From Aeromicrobium sp. CnD17-E (GTDB taxonomy: Bacteria > Actinomycetota > Actinomycetes > Propionibacteriales > Nocardioidaceae), in assembly GCF_024124745.1 (NCBI RefSeq), contig NZ_JAMXRU010000008.1, forward strand, positions 1 to 64,000: a stretch of 64,000 bases of DNA, written 5' to 3'. Position numbers and translations under genes: made by a program. Numbering within the stretch: the first letter of the stretch is position 1; the number at the start of each line of letters is the position of its first letter. This document shows positions 37,369 through 46,928 of the stretch, piece after piece. The notes under the pieces are model-generated. The model did no database searches and had not been told where the DNA came from. It worked only from the letters and a program-made list of their open reading frames with translations.

Positions 37369-38318
37369 TGGTGCGCCCGTCCTTCGAGATCGGCCCCATC
37401 CGGGTGCGTCCGGGGCAGGTGAAGTCGGTGTCGCTGCCGATCACCCGGCTCGTGACCGGCGCCGACGTCGACCTGCCCGTGCGGGTCGTGCACGGGCGCG
37501 AGGACGGCCCGACGGTGTGGGTCGACGCCGCCATCCACGGCGACGAGGCGGTCGGCGTCGAGGTCGTCCGGCAGGTGCTCGCCGATCTCGACCCGAAGAC
37601 GATGCGCGGCACCCTGATCGCCGTGCCGATCGTCAACGTGCTCGGCTTCATGACGGGTGACCGCTACCTGCCCGACCGCCGCGACCTGAACCGCTCGTTC
37701 CCCGGATCGGCCCGCGGGTCGCTCGCGTCGCGCATCGCGCACCTGATGATGACCGAGGTGGTGGCCAAGTGCGAGGTCGGGATCGACCTGCACACCGGGT
37801 CGGACCGGCGCACGAACCTGCCGCAGATCCGCGCCGACCTGGAGGACGCCCGCACGCGCGAGCTGGCGGAGGCGTTCGCCGCCCCCGTCATGCTGCACGC
37901 CCGCATCCGCGACGGGTCGCTGCGCGCCGCCGCCCGCGAGGCCGGCGCCACGGTGCTCCTCTACGAGGCCGGCGAGGCGTGGCGCATGGACGGGTGGGCG
38001 ATCGAGGCCGGCGTCCGCGGCGTCCGTCGGGTGCTCGCCGCGCTCGGCATGACCGACCCGCTCGACGAGGAGCCCCCGACGCCGAGCCAGGCGTCGTTCA
38101 AGAGCAGCTGGGTCCGGGCCCGCGGCACCGGCATGCTGCACCTGGAGGTCGGGCTCGGGGAGCACGTCAGCGAGGGCCAGCGCCTCGGCGGCCTGTTCGA
38201 CTCCTTCGGCAAGCGCGTCCGCCTCGTCCACGCCGAGCGGTCCGGTGTCGTCATCGGCCGCACCGAAGCCCCCGTCGTGAACAGCGGCGACGCCGTCGTG
38301 CACGTCGCGGAGGTCTGA
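37365..38318 (+). CDS. succinylglutamate desuccinylase/aspartoacylase family protein
   Basis: 317 aa M14-like zinc hydrolase. Zinc ligands are in AAIHGDEAVGVEV (His, Glu) and GIDLHTGSDRR (His), with the DRRDLNRSFPG substrate block typical of AstE/aspartoacylase proteins. C-terminal beta domain from about 245. Genes of this family sit with rimK and the zinc protease in several bacteria, so a role in removing or exchanging acyl/glutamyl groups is plausible. Start GTG 37365 or ATG 37368; both overlap the upstream stop. Confidence 0.85.
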   Translation: MMVRPSFEIGPIRVRPGQVKSVSLPITRLVTGADVDLPVRVVHGREDGPTVWVDAAIHGDEAVGVEVVRQVLADLDPKTMRGTLIAVPIVNVLGFMTGDRYLPDRRDLNRSFPGSARGSLASRIAHLMMTEVVAKCEVGIDLHTGSDRRTNLPQIRADLEDARTRELAEAFAAPVMLHARIRDGSLRAAAREAGATVLLYEAGEAWRMDGWAIEAGVRGVRRVLAALGMTDPLDEEPPTPSQASFKSSWVRARGTGMLHLEVGLGEHVSEGQRLGGLFDSFGKRVRLVHAERSGVVIGRTEAPVVNSGDAVVHVAEV

Positions 38319-38326
38319 CCGGAGGC

Positions 38327-38454
38327 GAGATTCCCAGGTCGACCTGGGAATCTCACGACGAAGCACGGAATTCTCAGTGAAGCACGGAGAGCAAGCCGTG
38401 CCTGGCTGAGATTCTCGTGCCTGGGCGAGATTCCCAGGTCGACCTGGGAATCTC
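38327..38454. repeat. duplicated 28-bp perfect palindrome flanking a hairpin
   Basis: The same 28-bp perfect palindrome (GAGATTCCCAGGTC and its complement) occurs at 38327-38354 and 38427-38454, exactly 100 bp apart and each preceded by GGC. Between them AGCACGG and CCGTGCCT can pair as a further stem, extended by CTCAG/CTGAG. The block fills the gap between two convergent genes, so it can end transcription from both sides, but a duplicated element of this kind also resembles a mobile palindromic repeat. Confidence 0.8.
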
Positions 38455-38464
38455 CGGACGGGGG

Positions 38465-39664
38465 TCAGGCGAGGTCGGAGAGCTCGACGGAGGGGTCGGC
38501 GAGGCGCTCGGGGTCGACCTCACGGCCCACGAGGGCGCGCAGATCGTCCTGGACGTCCCAGATGTTGACGTTCATCGCGGCGGACACGACGCCGTCGTGC
38601 AGCCAGAAGACGATGAACTCGCCCTCGCCGCTGCCGTCGTCTAGCTCGCCGCGCACGACCACGTCGTCGTCGCCGGAGCCGTGGCCGACGTACTCCATGC
38701 CGAGGTCGTACTGGTCGGTGAAGAAGTACGGCTCCCAGTCGTAGGCGACGTCCTGGCCGAGCAGCACCTGCGCGACGGCCTCGCCCTGGCGCACGGCGTC
38801 GTCCCAGTGCTCGACCCGCACGGCGTGGCCGCGACCCAGGTGCAGGGTGGCCGCGACGTCGCCGATGGCGTACACGTCGGGGTGGCTGGTGGCGAAGTGC
38901 TCGTCGGTGACGATGCCGTCGTCGACGAGCAGCCCAGCCTCCTGCGCGAGCTCGACGTTGGGCGTCGCACCCACGGCCAGCACGACGACGTCGGCCTCGA
39001 GCACCTCCCCGCCGCCGAGCTTCACCGTGCGCGCGGTCACCGCGTCGACCCGCTCACCCGACCGCAGGTTCACGCCGTGCGACGTGTGCAGCGACGCGAA
39101 GTAGCCGCCGATCCGCTCGCCCATGACCTTCTCCAGCGGCACGTCGTCGCGCAGCACGACCGTCGTCTCGAGGTCGTGGTGACGTGCCGCAGCCGCCACC
39201 TCGAGCCCGATCCAGCCGCCACCCACGACGACGACGGACGACGCATCGGCGAACGCCGCCGACAGCCGCTCCACGTCGGCCGCGTTCCGCAGGAAGAAGG
39301 CGTCGGCACCGCCCGCGATGGCGTCGGGGACGGCGGGCCGGGCGCCGGTCGCGATGACGGCCTTGTCGAACGGCACGACCTGGCCGTCCGCCAGGTGCAC
39401 CCGGTGACCCTCGACGTCGAGCCGCTCGACCTCGGTGCCCGTCACGAGCCGCACGTCGTGCTCGGCGTACCACTCCTGCGGCTGGACGACGGCGTCGTCG
39501 AGCGTGCCCTCGCCGAGCAGCACGTCCTTCGAGAGGGGCGGACGCTCGTACGGCAGGCGGTCCTCGTCGCCGATGATCGTCAGCCCGCCGTCGTGACCGT
39601 TCTCGCGCAGCGCCGCTGCAGCCTTCGCGGCCGCGAGACCGCCTCCGATGATGACGATGTCCAT
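38465..39664 (-). CDS. FAD-dependent NAD(P)H:ferredoxin reductase-like oxidoreductase
   Basis: 399 aa. FAD motif VIIGGGLAAAKAAAAL (4-19), the LPYERPPLSKDVLL block of rhodocoxin/putidaredoxin reductases, NAD motif VVVGGGWIGLEVA (about 144-156), and DVYAIGDVA. C-terminal domain (about 320-399) completes the family. It passes electrons to a ferredoxin for an unlinked P450 or dioxygenase; no partner is adjacent. The protein is a distant paralogue of the reductase at 1136-2344. Confidence 0.9.
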   Translation of the reverse strand: MDIVIIGGGLAAAKAAAALRENGHDGGLTIIGDEDRLPYERPPLSKDVLLGEGTLDDAVVQPQEWYAEHDVRLVTGTEVERLDVEGHRVHLADGQVVPFDKAVIATGARPAVPDAIAGGADAFFLRNAADVERLSAAFADASSVVVVGGGWIGLEVAAAARHHDLETTVVLRDDVPLEKVMGERIGGYFASLHTSHGVNLRSGERVDAVTARTVKLGGGEVLEADVVVLAVGATPNVELAQEAGLLVDDGIVTDEHFATSHPDVYAIGDVAATLHLGRGHAVRVEHWDDAVRQGEAVAQVLLGQDVAYDWEPYFFTDQYDLGMEYVGHGSGDDDVVVRGELDDGSGEGEFIVFWLHDGVVSAAMNVNIWDVQDDLRALVGREVDPERLADPSVELSDLA

Positions 39665-39714
39665 GCATCGAGCCTCGCACGGACCTCGACGTCGGCAAGC
39701 CGAACGGACGCCCC

Positions 39715-40173
39715 TCAGGAGCCCGTGCGGCTCAGCGACCCGAGCGTCTCACCACCACGGTCGAGGGCCACCAGGCGACCGTCCTCCACCCGGAACGAGG
39801 CGGCCCGGGCCAGCCACTCCCCCGGGACCGTCGAGCAGCCGACGAGCGACGTCACCTGGCTGCCCCTCAGCAGCACGCGGTCGCCGTCGAGCGACCAGCG
39901 CCGACCGCTGAAGGAGTTGCACCCGTCGGAGCCTGACACGCCGCCGTCGGGCCCGAGCTCAACCTCCACCGGCAGGCGCGAGCCCGAACGGCCCGCCGAC
40001 CACAGCCCCACGAGATCGGCCCGGGTGACGTCGCGTCCCGTCGTCGGGAGCGACGGCGACGCCGAGGGAGCCGGGTCCGACGCCCCTCCCTGGCACCCGC
40101 CCACGGCGAGCGCGGCGCCCATGACGACCAGGACCACCACGACCGGCGGACGTCTGGGCCCTCGTCGAGGCAC
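39715..40173 (-). CDS. META-domain lipoprotein
   Basis: 152 aa. Basic start, hydrophobic stretch and lipobox VGGC (about residue 25) mark a lipoprotein. The META/HslJ-like domain follows: LVGLWS, DGCNSFSGRRWSLDGDRV and the TSLVGC strand. META domains occur in heat-shock and envelope proteins; function here unknown. GTG 40173 is 5 bp after the stop of a second META gene. Confidence 0.78.
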   Translation of the reverse strand: MPRRGPRRPPVVVVLVVMGAALAVGGCQGGASDPAPSASPSLPTTGRDVTRADLVGLWSAGRSGSRLPVEVELGPDGGVSGSDGCNSFSGRRWSLDGDRVLLRGSQVTSLVGCSTVPGEWLARAASFRVEDGRLVALDRGGETLGSLSRTGS

Positions 40174-40178
40174 GACGG

Positions 40179-40508
40179 TCAGCCCCGCGCGGACGTGTCC
40201 GGGTCGGTGAGCAGCAGACCCAGCTCCGCGCCGTCGGGTCCCGTCGCGCGCAGCGTGCCGTCGTCCCAGCGGAACGAGACGGCCCGCCCCACCCAGGTGT
40301 CGACACCGTCGCAGGCCATGAGGGTCGAGACACGGGTGCCCGACGTGGTGACGACGTCGCCCTCGAGCGACCAGTGCTCGCCGCCGAACCGGTTGCACCC
40401 GTCGTGCCCGGCGAGGTCGCCGTTGTCGCGCAGCTCGACGAACGCCCGGTCCGGGCCGTTCTCGGGGAGCCAGCGGCCGACGACGTCGGACCGTGCGGGG
40501 GCGCTCAC
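40179..40508 (-). CDS. META-domain protein (cytoplasmic paralogue)
   Basis: 109 aa, one META-like domain: VVGRWLP, DNGDLAGHDGCNRFGGEHWSLEGD, and STLMACDGVDTWVGRAVSFRWDDG. The DGCN motif matches the adjacent lipoprotein, so the two arose by duplication, but this copy has no signal sequence. GTG start overlaps the stop of the repeat protein gene upstream (GTGA). Confidence 0.75.
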   Translation of the reverse strand: MSAPARSDVVGRWLPENGPDRAFVELRDNGDLAGHDGCNRFGGEHWSLEGDVVTTSGTRVSTLMACDGVDTWVGRAVSFRWDDGTLRATGPDGAELGLLLTDPDTSARG

Positions 40509-41335
40509 TCGCCGTACAGCTCGTTCGTGGGGGTCGACCCCGACGGACCGGACGACAGCACCCGCCGGCGGCCGCCGGGCAGACGCTGGGCGAGCGTGCC
40601 GAGCGGCTCGACGGCGCCGCTGAGCACCGACACCGCCTGGTTGAGGCTGGGGATCGCGCTGCCGAGGGCCTCGAGGCGCGGGACGACCGCGTCGATCGTC
40701 GACCCGAGCGCGACCAGCTGCTCCAGCGTCCCGCCCGGACGCAGCAGGTTCTCGAGGACGCCCTCCTCCTCCAGCAGCTGCTCCAGCAGACCACCGGGGC
40801 GCAGCACGTTCTCGAGCGTGCCGTCCTGCTCCAGGAGCCGGTCGAGCGGGCCACCGGGTGCCAGCATCCGCTCGATCGGGCCGTCGGGTGCGGTGAGGCG
40901 CTCCAAGGGGCCGTCGGGCGCGAGCAGCCGGTCGAGCGAGCCGCCCGGAGCCAGGAAGCGGTAGAGCGGGCCGTCCTCGGCCAGGGCGCGGTCGAGCGGA
41001 CCCCCGGCCTCCAGCAGTCGCACGAACGGGCCGTCCTCCGACGCCATCCGGTCGACGAGACCGTCGCGCTGCAACGCCTTGCCGACGGGCCGGTCCTCGG
41101 CCGTGATGTCGGCGACCAGGTTGCCGAGCGCGACGATGCCGCGGTCGTCGGCCAGCAGCCGACCCAGCTGCTCGAGCAGCCCGTCCTCGCCGATCAGCAC
41201 CGCGATCCTGGTCCCGTACCCGCCCTCGCGCAGGATCGGGCCGTCCGGCGACGCCAGCTGGCCGAGGGCCAGGGTCGTGCGGGTGGCCGAGATCGTCACG
41301 CGCAGCGGCAGGGTGGCGAGGCCGACGAGGTTCAT
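40505..41335 (-). CDS. protein of 13 tandem decapeptide repeats, unknown
   Basis: 276 aa. Residues 81-210 are 13 uninterrupted 10-residue repeats with consensus (D/G)GPLxRLLAP, e.g. [30 protein letters not shown]; degenerate copies in the same phase start at residue 31. The N-terminus ([29 protein letters not shown]) is mildly hydrophobic and amphipathic, like phasin-type or membrane-surface helices. The C-terminus (211-276) is non-repetitive. I do not recognise a named family. Leaderless: TACGCT (complement of 41342-41347), 6 nt, ATG. Heads an operon with the two META genes. Confidence 0.8.
   Translation of the reverse strand: MNLVGLATLPLRVTISATRTTLALGQLASPDGPILREGGYGTRIAVLIGEDGLLEQLGRLLADDRGIVALGNLVADITAEDRPVGKALQRDGLVDRMASEDGPFVRLLEAGGPLDRALAEDGPLYRFLAPGGSLDRLLAPDGPLERLTAPDGPIERMLAPGGPLDRLLEQDGTLENVLRPGGLLEQLLEEEGVLENLLRPGGTLEQLVALGSTIDAVVPRLEALGSAIPSLNQAVSVLSGAVEPLGTLAQRLPGGRRRVLSSGPSGSTPTNELYGE
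40706..41095 (-). repeat. 13 x 30-bp coding tandem repeat
   Basis: The DNA behind the 13 decapeptides of the preceding protein. Copies differ at many positions, mostly synonymous or conservative, so the array is old and maintained at protein level rather than a recent slippage product. Confidence 0.8.
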
Positions 41336-41367
41336 GCCCGCAGCGTAGGACCGTGACAGCGACGATG

Positions 41368-42870
41368 TCACGCGCTGCGCACCAGACGCACCGCGCCGTC
41401 GCGCCTGGGGTCGGCGGCGGCCTCGAGGTGCAGCGCGCCCGTCGCGTCGCGCCGCAGCAGGGTCGCGGCCACGCCGCCGTAGTACATCGTCAGGTCGGCC
41501 GCCTCCTCGACCTTGACCACCTCGTCGGGCCGGCCGGCCCGGTGCACGTGCACCCGCGGGTGGTCGACAGCCTCCTGCAGGGGCAGTCCGCCGTTGACGA
41601 AGCCCGCCACGACCTGCGCGACGGCCGTCGAGATGCGGTCGGCCCCCGGCGACCCGATCGCCAGGGCCGCGCCGTCGCGGTGGTGGGCCACGGTCGGCGC
41701 CATGTTGGACAGCAGCCGGGTGCCCGCCGGCAGGCCGTGCAGCCCCCGCGGGTTCAGCTCCTGCTCGCCGAGACAGTTGTTCAGCCAGATACCGGTGCCG
41801 CGGGCCACCATCCCCGAGCCGTAGCCCGAGGACACGGTCACCGAGCACGCGCCGCCGTCGCCGTCGGTGGCCGACACGTGGGCCGTGGAGCCGGACGAGC
41901 GCACCGTGTCGTCGACCGACGCCAGGTAGGCGAGGGCGTCGGCGACGAGGTCGTCGCTGTGGTCGAGCACGTCGAGCCGGTGCCCGAGGACCGCCCGCTG
42001 CACCTCGACCAGGCGGTCGACGTCGGCGGTCGACCACCGTCCGTCCACCACGCCGCGTGGCACGCCGTCGAGCAGGCGCAGCATGGCCGCCACGCACACC
42101 CCGCCGATCGCCGGCGTCGGGTTGGTGCCGAGCGTCCAGTCGCCGAGCTCCACGCGCAACGCGGGCCGCACCACCGGCCGGTACGCCTCGAGGTCCTCGC
42201 GGGTCAGCAGACCGCCGCGCGCGACGACGTCGTCGCTGATGAGTCGTCCGAGCTCGCCGGCGTGCAGCGCCCTGGCGCCCTCCTCGGCGATCAGCTCGAG
42301 CGAGGCCGCGAGGTCGGCGACCACCACGAGCCCGCGCGTCACCGTGCCGTCGACGTCGTGCACGGCCGCCCGGCTCTGCTGGTCCCAGCCGTAGATGTCG
42401 TCGTGCACGTAGTCGAGGTAGTAGCGCGAGGCCGAGCCCAGCCGGAAGCCTCCCCGGGCCACGTCGACGGCCGGTGCCACGACCTCGCGCCACGGGACGC
42501 TCCCCCACCGGCGGTGCGTCTCCTCGAACGCCGCCACCGCGCCGTGGGTCGCGACCGAGCCGGCGCCGATCGTGACCGTGACCCCGCCGCCGTACTCGGT
42601 GGTCACGTCCCACGTGCCCGAGCCGCGCGCGGCCTCCGCTCCCCGACCGGGCATGTCCATCCAGCCGTCGACGGTGACCGGGCTCGACCCGTCCTGGGGC
42701 TGCACCGTCACGAAGCCGCCCGAGCTGAGCGAGACCAGGCCCACCTCGTTGACCATGGTCACCAGCGCGGCGGCGAGCGCCGCGTCGACGGCGTTGCCGC
42801 CCGCGCGAGCCACCAGCGCGCCGGCGTCGGCGGCGGCCTCGTTGGGTGCGGCGAGCGCGACGTCAGGCAT
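41368..42870 (-). CDS. gamma-glutamyltransferase family protein
   Basis: 500 aa. N-terminal [39 protein letters not shown], and the C-terminal [28 protein letters not shown] are GGT landmarks. Alignment to the TTHYSVVD nucleophile site gives THR329 in STAHVSATD, where self-cleavage would produce the small subunit. No signal peptide is present, unlike classical secreted GGT. Could act on glutathione-like, mycothiol or other gamma-glutamyl compounds. Leaderless: TAGCCT (complement of 42877-42882), 6 nt. Confidence 0.85.
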   Translation of the reverse strand: MPDVALAAPNEAAADAGALVARAGGNAVDAALAAALVTMVNEVGLVSLSSGGFVTVQPQDGSSPVTVDGWMDMPGRGAEAARGSGTWDVTTEYGGGVTVTIGAGSVATHGAVAAFEETHRRWGSVPWREVVAPAVDVARGGFRLGSASRYYLDYVHDDIYGWDQQSRAAVHDVDGTVTRGLVVVADLAASLELIAEEGARALHAGELGRLISDDVVARGGLLTREDLEAYRPVVRPALRVELGDWTLGTNPTPAIGGVCVAAMLRLLDGVPRGVVDGRWSTADVDRLVEVQRAVLGHRLDVLDHSDDLVADALAYLASVDDTVRSSGSTAHVSATDGDGGACSVTVSSGYGSGMVARGTGIWLNNCLGEQELNPRGLHGLPAGTRLLSNMAPTVAHHRDGAALAIGSPGADRISTAVAQVVAGFVNGGLPLQEAVDHPRVHVHRAGRPDEVVKVEEAADLTMYYGGVAATLLRRDATGALHLEAAADPRRDGAVRLVRSA

Positions 42871-42984
42871 CCCCGCAGGCTAGCCTCGCCCACCGACCCC
42901 GCGCGATTCGACGGTAGGATGGGAGCTGGTGTGCCGGGAAGTCTGGTCGGCGTCCTGTCGTCGACCCCTGGAGGACGATCCTCT

Positions 42985-44262
42985 GTGAACACCACCCGCC
43001 CCCGTCTGTTCGGTCGGGGCTCCTGGCCCGAGGCACAGCGCATCGGCGAGCTGGTCCGCGCCGAGACGTTCGGCGGCGCGCTCCTCGTCGCCGCGGCCCT
43101 CGTCGCGCTCGTCGCCGCCAACACGACCGACGCGTACGCACGGCTGCGCGACACCGTCGTGGGGCCGTCGGCGCTGCACCTCGACCTCTCGCTCGGCACC
43201 TGGGCCGCCGACGGCCTGCTCGCGATCTTCTTCTTCGTCGTCGGCCTGGAGCTCAAGCGCGAGTTCGTGGCCGGCGACCTGCGCGACCCCTCGCGCGCCG
43301 CGGTGCCGATCGTCGCGGCGGTCGGCGGCATGGCCGTCCCGGCAGCTCTCTACCTGGCGATCAACGGACTGCACCCCGAGGGACGCCTGGTCGGCTGGGC
43401 GATCCCGTCGGCCACCGACATCGCGTTCGCCGTCGCCGTGCTGGCGGTGGTGGGGTCGTTCCTGCCGACGGCGCTGCGGCTGTTCCTGCTGACGCTGGCC
43501 ATCGTCGACGACCTGCTGGCCATCACGATCATCGCGCTCTTCTACACCGCCGAGCTCGACGTGCTCTGGCTGGCGGCCGCCCTCGTGCCGATCGGCCTGT
43601 TCGGGCTGCTCGTCCAGCGCCGCGTCCGCTCACCCTGGCTGCTCGTGCCGCTGGCCGTCGTCGCGTGGGCGTTGGTGCACGAGTCGGGCGTCCACGCGAC
43701 GGTCGCGGGCGTGCTACTCGGCTTCACCGTGCCGGTGCTGCGCCGCGACGGCGAGTCCGGCCCCGGCCTGGCCGAGCACCTCGAGCACGTCGTGCGCCCG
43801 GTGTCCTCGCTGTTCGCGGTGCCGGTGTTCGCGTTCTTCTCCGCTGGCGTGGCGGTCGAGGGGGCGTCGGGGTTCGTGGAGGCCCTGCGCGACCCGGTCA
43901 CCCTGGGCATCGTCGCCGGGCTGGTCCTCGGCAAGCCGCTCGGCGTCCTGGCCGCGACCTGGCTCATGGCTCGGTTCACCCGCGCCGAGCTCGACGACGA
44001 CCTGACGTGGACCGACCTGATCGGCGTCGGCCTGCTCGCCGGCATCGGCTTCACCGTCGCGCTGCTGGTCGGCGAGCTCGCGTTCGGGCCGGGCAGCGAG
44101 GCCGACGAGCACGTGAAGGTGGGTGTTCTCCTCGGGTCGCTCACGTCGGCGCTGCTGGCGGTCGTGGTGCTGAGGTCGCGCAACCGCACCTACCGTCGCC
44201 TGCACGAGCGCGAGACCCGGGACGACGACGGCGACGGCGTGCCCGACGTCTACCAGGCCTGA
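42985..44262 (+). CDS. nhaA: Na+/H+ antiporter NhaA
   Basis: 425 aa, about 12 helices. The [19 protein letters not shown] block, the unwound-helix [17 protein letters not shown], the ion-binding pair [12 protein letters not shown] and [15 protein letters not shown] identify NhaA. It exchanges Na+ for H+ at the membrane. GTG 42985 has GGAGGA at 42970; the promoter may be TAGGAT at 42915-42920. The C-terminal tail is acidic and ends in DGDGVPDV. Confidence 0.92.
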   Translation: MNTTRPRLFGRGSWPEAQRIGELVRAETFGGALLVAAALVALVAANTTDAYARLRDTVVGPSALHLDLSLGTWAADGLLAIFFFVVGLELKREFVAGDLRDPSRAAVPIVAAVGGMAVPAALYLAINGLHPEGRLVGWAIPSATDIAFAVAVLAVVGSFLPTALRLFLLTLAIVDDLLAITIIALFYTAELDVLWLAAALVPIGLFGLLVQRRVRSPWLLVPLAVVAWALVHESGVHATVAGVLLGFTVPVLRRDGESGPGLAEHLEHVVRPVSSLFAVPVFAFFSAGVAVEGASGFVEALRDPVTLGIVAGLVLGKPLGVLAATWLMARFTRAELDDDLTWTDLIGVGLLAGIGFTVALLVGELAFGPGSEADEHVKVGVLLGSLTSALLAVVVLRSRNRTYRRLHERETRDDDGDGVPDVYQA

Positions 44263-44275
44263 GCCCCCGTCCCTA

Positions 44276-44291
44276 CCCGTCTCGCGACGGG
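44276..44291. terminator. short hairpin between convergent nhaA and guaA
   Basis: CCCGTC (44276-44281) pairs with GACGGG (44286-44291) around a TCGC tetraloop, placed within 33 bp between the two stop codons; it can serve both genes. Confidence 0.55.
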
Positions 44292-44295
44292 GTGA

Positions 44296-45855
44296 CTACT
44301 CCCACTCGATGGTGCCCGGGGGCTTGCTGGTGATGTCGAGGACCACGCGGTTGACGTCCTCCACCTCGTTGGTGATGCGGGTGGAGATCCGCTCGAGCAG
44401 CTCGTAGGGCAGGCGGCTCCAGTCGGCGGTCATGGCGTCCTCGCTCGAGACCGGACGCAGCACGATCGGGTGGCCGTAGGTGCGACCGTCGCCCTGCACG
44501 CCCACGGAGCGGACGTCGGCGAGCAGCACCACCGGGAACTGCCAGATGTCGCCGTCGAGGCCGGCGGCCGTCGTCTCCTCGCGCACGATCGCGTCGGCGC
44601 GACGCAGGATCGCGAGACGCTCGGCGTCGACCGCTCCGACGATGCGGATGGCGAGGCCCGGGCCGGGGAACGGGTGGCGCCCGACGATCGCCTCGGGAAT
44701 GCCGAGCTGGCGGCCCACCTCGCGCACCTCGTCCTTGAACAGCGTGCGCAGCGGCTCGACGAGCGAGAACTCGAGGTCCTCGGGCAGGCCACCGACGTTG
44801 TGGTGGCTCTTGATGTTGGCCGCGCCCTCGCCGCCGCCGGACTCGACGACGTCGGGGTAGAGCGTGCCCTGCACGAGGAACTTGACCGGCGGCCCTGGGG
44901 TGGCGAGCACCTCCCGCTCGGCCTCCTCGAACACGCGGATGAACTCGCGACCGATGATCTTGCGCTTGGTCTCGGGGTCGCTCACACCGTCGAGGTGCCC
45001 GAGAAACCGCTCGCGCGCGTCGACGACCTTCAGGTCGACCCCGGTGGCCTCCACGTAGTCGCGCTCGACCTGCTCGGCCTCGCCCTCGCGCAGCAGCCCG
45101 TGGTCGACGAACACGGCGGTGAGGCGGTCACCGACCGCGCGCTGCACGAGCGCCGTCGACACGGCGGAGTCGACACCGCCGGACAGCGCGGAGATGACGC
45201 GCGCGTCGCCGACCTCGGCGCGGATCTTCTCGACCTGCTCCTCGACGATGTTGACGCTGGTCCACGTCTGGCGGCAGCCCGCGATCTCGACGAGGAAGCG
45301 CTCCAGCACCTGCTGGCCGTGCTCGGAGTGCAGCACCTCCGGGTGCCACTGGACGCCCGCGAGCCGGCGTCCGATGTCCTCGAACGCGGCGACGGTGGCA
45401 CGCGGGGAGCGCGCGTTCACCGTGAAGCCCTGGGGCGCGCCGACGACCTCGTCGCCGTGCGACATCCACGACGTGAGGCTGTTCGGCAGGCCCTGGAGCA
45501 GGGTGCCCGGGTCGAGCACCTCGACGGCCGTGCGCCCGTACTCGCGCTGCCCCGTCCGGGCGACGTCGCCGCCGAGCGCGGCGGCCATGGCCATGAAGCC
45601 GTAGCAGATGCCGAACACCGGCACGTCGGACTCGACCATCGACGGGTCGAGCTGCGGCGCACCCGGCTCGTAGACCGAGGAGGGCCCCCCCGACAGGATG
45701 ATCGCGGCAGGCTCGCGCGCCAGGATCTGCTCCACCGGCATCGTGTGCGGGACGATCTCGGAGTACACCCGGGCCTCGCGGACGCGGCGTGCGATCAGCT
45801 GGGCGTACTGGGCGCCGTAGTCGACGACGATGACGAGGTCGTGGTCTGGGGTCAC
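44296..45855 (-). CDS. guaA: GMP synthase (glutamine-hydrolysing)
   Basis: 519 aa. The class I amidotransferase domain has the nucleophile Cys84 in FGICYGF and VQWHPEV; the ATP-pyrophosphatase domain has the PP-loop [11 protein letters not shown], and the dimerisation domain ends in [10 protein letters not shown]. Makes GMP from XMP. GTG 45855 is fixed by a leaderless promoter, TACGAT (complement of 45862-45867) then 6 nt, so no riboswitch or leader precedes it. Confidence 0.97.
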   Translation of the reverse strand: MTPDHDLVIVVDYGAQYAQLIARRVREARVYSEIVPHTMPVEQILAREPAAIILSGGPSSVYEPGAPQLDPSMVESDVPVFGICYGFMAMAAALGGDVARTGQREYGRTAVEVLDPGTLLQGLPNSLTSWMSHGDEVVGAPQGFTVNARSPRATVAAFEDIGRRLAGVQWHPEVLHSEHGQQVLERFLVEIAGCRQTWTSVNIVEEQVEKIRAEVGDARVISALSGGVDSAVSTALVQRAVGDRLTAVFVDHGLLREGEAEQVERDYVEATGVDLKVVDARERFLGHLDGVSDPETKRKIIGREFIRVFEEAEREVLATPGPPVKFLVQGTLYPDVVESGGGEGAANIKSHHNVGGLPEDLEFSLVEPLRTLFKDEVREVGRQLGIPEAIVGRHPFPGPGLAIRIVGAVDAERLAILRRADAIVREETTAAGLDGDIWQFPVVLLADVRSVGVQGDGRTYGHPIVLRPVSSEDAMTADWSRLPYELLERISTRITNEVEDVNRVVLDITSKPPGTIEWE

Positions 45856-45861
45856 CGCGTC

Positions 45862-45867
45862 ATCGTA
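45862..45867 (-). promoter_or_regulatory. guaA -10 box (leaderless)
   Basis: TACGAT on the minus strand ends 6 nt before the guaA GTG. Confidence 0.6.
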
Positions 45868-45946
45868 TCGGTCGAGAAATTTCTTCAGACGGCTCGTAAC
45901 CCCCTCCGCGGAGCGTCGTTGAACAGGACGGATCTCGCTACACTCC

Positions 45947-46030
45947 CTCCCGCGAGATCCACATCGTGCCCGCTCCTCGTGGCACATGACAGGACCCGGC
46001 CCGTGAGCTCCCTCCAGGCCGGGTCCTGTG
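45947..46030 (+). ncRNA. candidate small RNA with C-rich loops (6C-like?)
   Basis: The 244-bp gap between divergent guaA and a cyclase gene holds a -10-like TACACT at about 45947, a stem GTGCC/GGCAC with loop CGCTCCTCGT, and a perfect 13-bp stem (45989-46001/46017-46029) with a loop containing CTCCCTCC. A further possible stem GGATCTCGC/GCGAGATCC overlaps the -10. Such C-rich loops, complementary to Shine-Dalgarno sequences, recall the actinobacterial 6C (B11) RNA, though no run of six C is present. The last stem could be its terminator. Not homologous to any RNA I can name with certainty. Confidence 0.4.
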
Positions 46031-46099
46031 CGTTCCGGCACCCCGAGCCGGCGGCCGCGGCGCCCGTCCCTCCCCCGTCCGCGCCGTAGATTGGTCCCG

Positions 46100-46915
46100 A
46101 TGTCCGGTCTCGAGATCGCCCTCTCCCTCAGCACGGCCACGCTGGCCGTGCTGCTGGTCGTGACGTGGGGGCTGCTCCTGGGTGCGCGTCGCCGAATCAC
46201 CCAGCTGAAGCGGTCGCTGCAGGCCGAGCGACCCCGACCCCGACTCACCGTGCCGCGACCCGCCGACGCCGTCCGCACGGTCGTGGGCACGGCGATCAGC
46301 CTGAAGGACAAGGGACTCGGCGGCACCCTGCGCAGCTCGATCGACGACCTCGCGCGCTGGGCCGACGTCGAACGGCCCGACCTCGCGCGCATGGCCACGC
46401 CCGACGGCACGGTCGCGATCCTGTTCTCCGACATCGAGGGCTCCACCGCCCTCAACCACGAGCTGGGCGACGGGGGCTGGGTGCGGCTGCTCGCCAAGCA
46501 CGACGCGGTCGTCACCCGTGCGGTCGGCCGCCACGGCGGCCACGTCGTGAAGTCCCAGGGCGACGGGTTCATGGTCGCGTTCCCGACGGCGGCCGCGGCC
46601 GTCGCCGCCGCGGCCGAGGTGCAGCGTCGGATCACCCGCGCCCGGCCGGGGTCGCGCCTGGCCGGCGTGGCCGTGCGGATCGGGGTGCACCGCGGCTCGG
46701 CCGTGCACCGCGACGGCGACCTCTTCGGACGCAACGTCGCCTACGCCGCGCGCGTGGCCGCCCAGGCCGAGGGCGGCGAGGTGCTGGTCAGCGACACCGT
46801 CCTCGAGGCGCTGGAGGCCGACGGTGCGGACGTGCCCGTGCTGGAGAGCCGCGAGGTCGACCTCAAGGGGATCCCGGGCACGCAGGTCGTGCACGCCCTG
46901 GACTGGCAGGTCTGA
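46100..46915 (+). CDS. class III adenylate/guanylate cyclase, single-TM
   Basis: 271 aa: one N-terminal membrane helix (about 8-30), a linker, and a cyclase homology domain (about 105-260). Metal-binding Asp residues are in FSDIEGST and [10 protein letters not shown]. In the [12 protein letters not shown] block, Ala stands where the transition-state Asn of VNxAAR is expected; the Arg is kept. Makes cAMP or cGMP if active. Leaderless: TAGATT at 46087-46092, 7 nt, ATG. Convergent with a cyclic-nucleotide-binding protein. Confidence 0.87.
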   Translation: MSGLEIALSLSTATLAVLLVVTWGLLLGARRRITQLKRSLQAERPRPRLTVPRPADAVRTVVGTAISLKDKGLGGTLRSSIDDLARWADVERPDLARMATPDGTVAILFSDIEGSTALNHELGDGGWVRLLAKHDAVVTRAVGRHGGHVVKSQGDGFMVAFPTAAAAVAAAAEVQRRITRARPGSRLAGVAVRIGVHRGSAVHRDGDLFGRNVAYAARVAAQAEGGEVLVSDTVLEALEADGADVPVLESREVDLKGIPGTQVVHALDWQV

Positions 46916-46928
46916 GCCCGGACGCGCG

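Noticed and set aside
38327-38454. Mini CRISPR (two identical repeats)
   Set aside because: Only two copies, each self-complementary over its full length, spacer of 72 bp, and no cas genes.
45856-46099. Guanine/purine riboswitch ahead of guaA
   Set aside because: guaA appears leaderless and the structured part lies on the far side of its promoter, better oriented as a separate plus-strand RNA.
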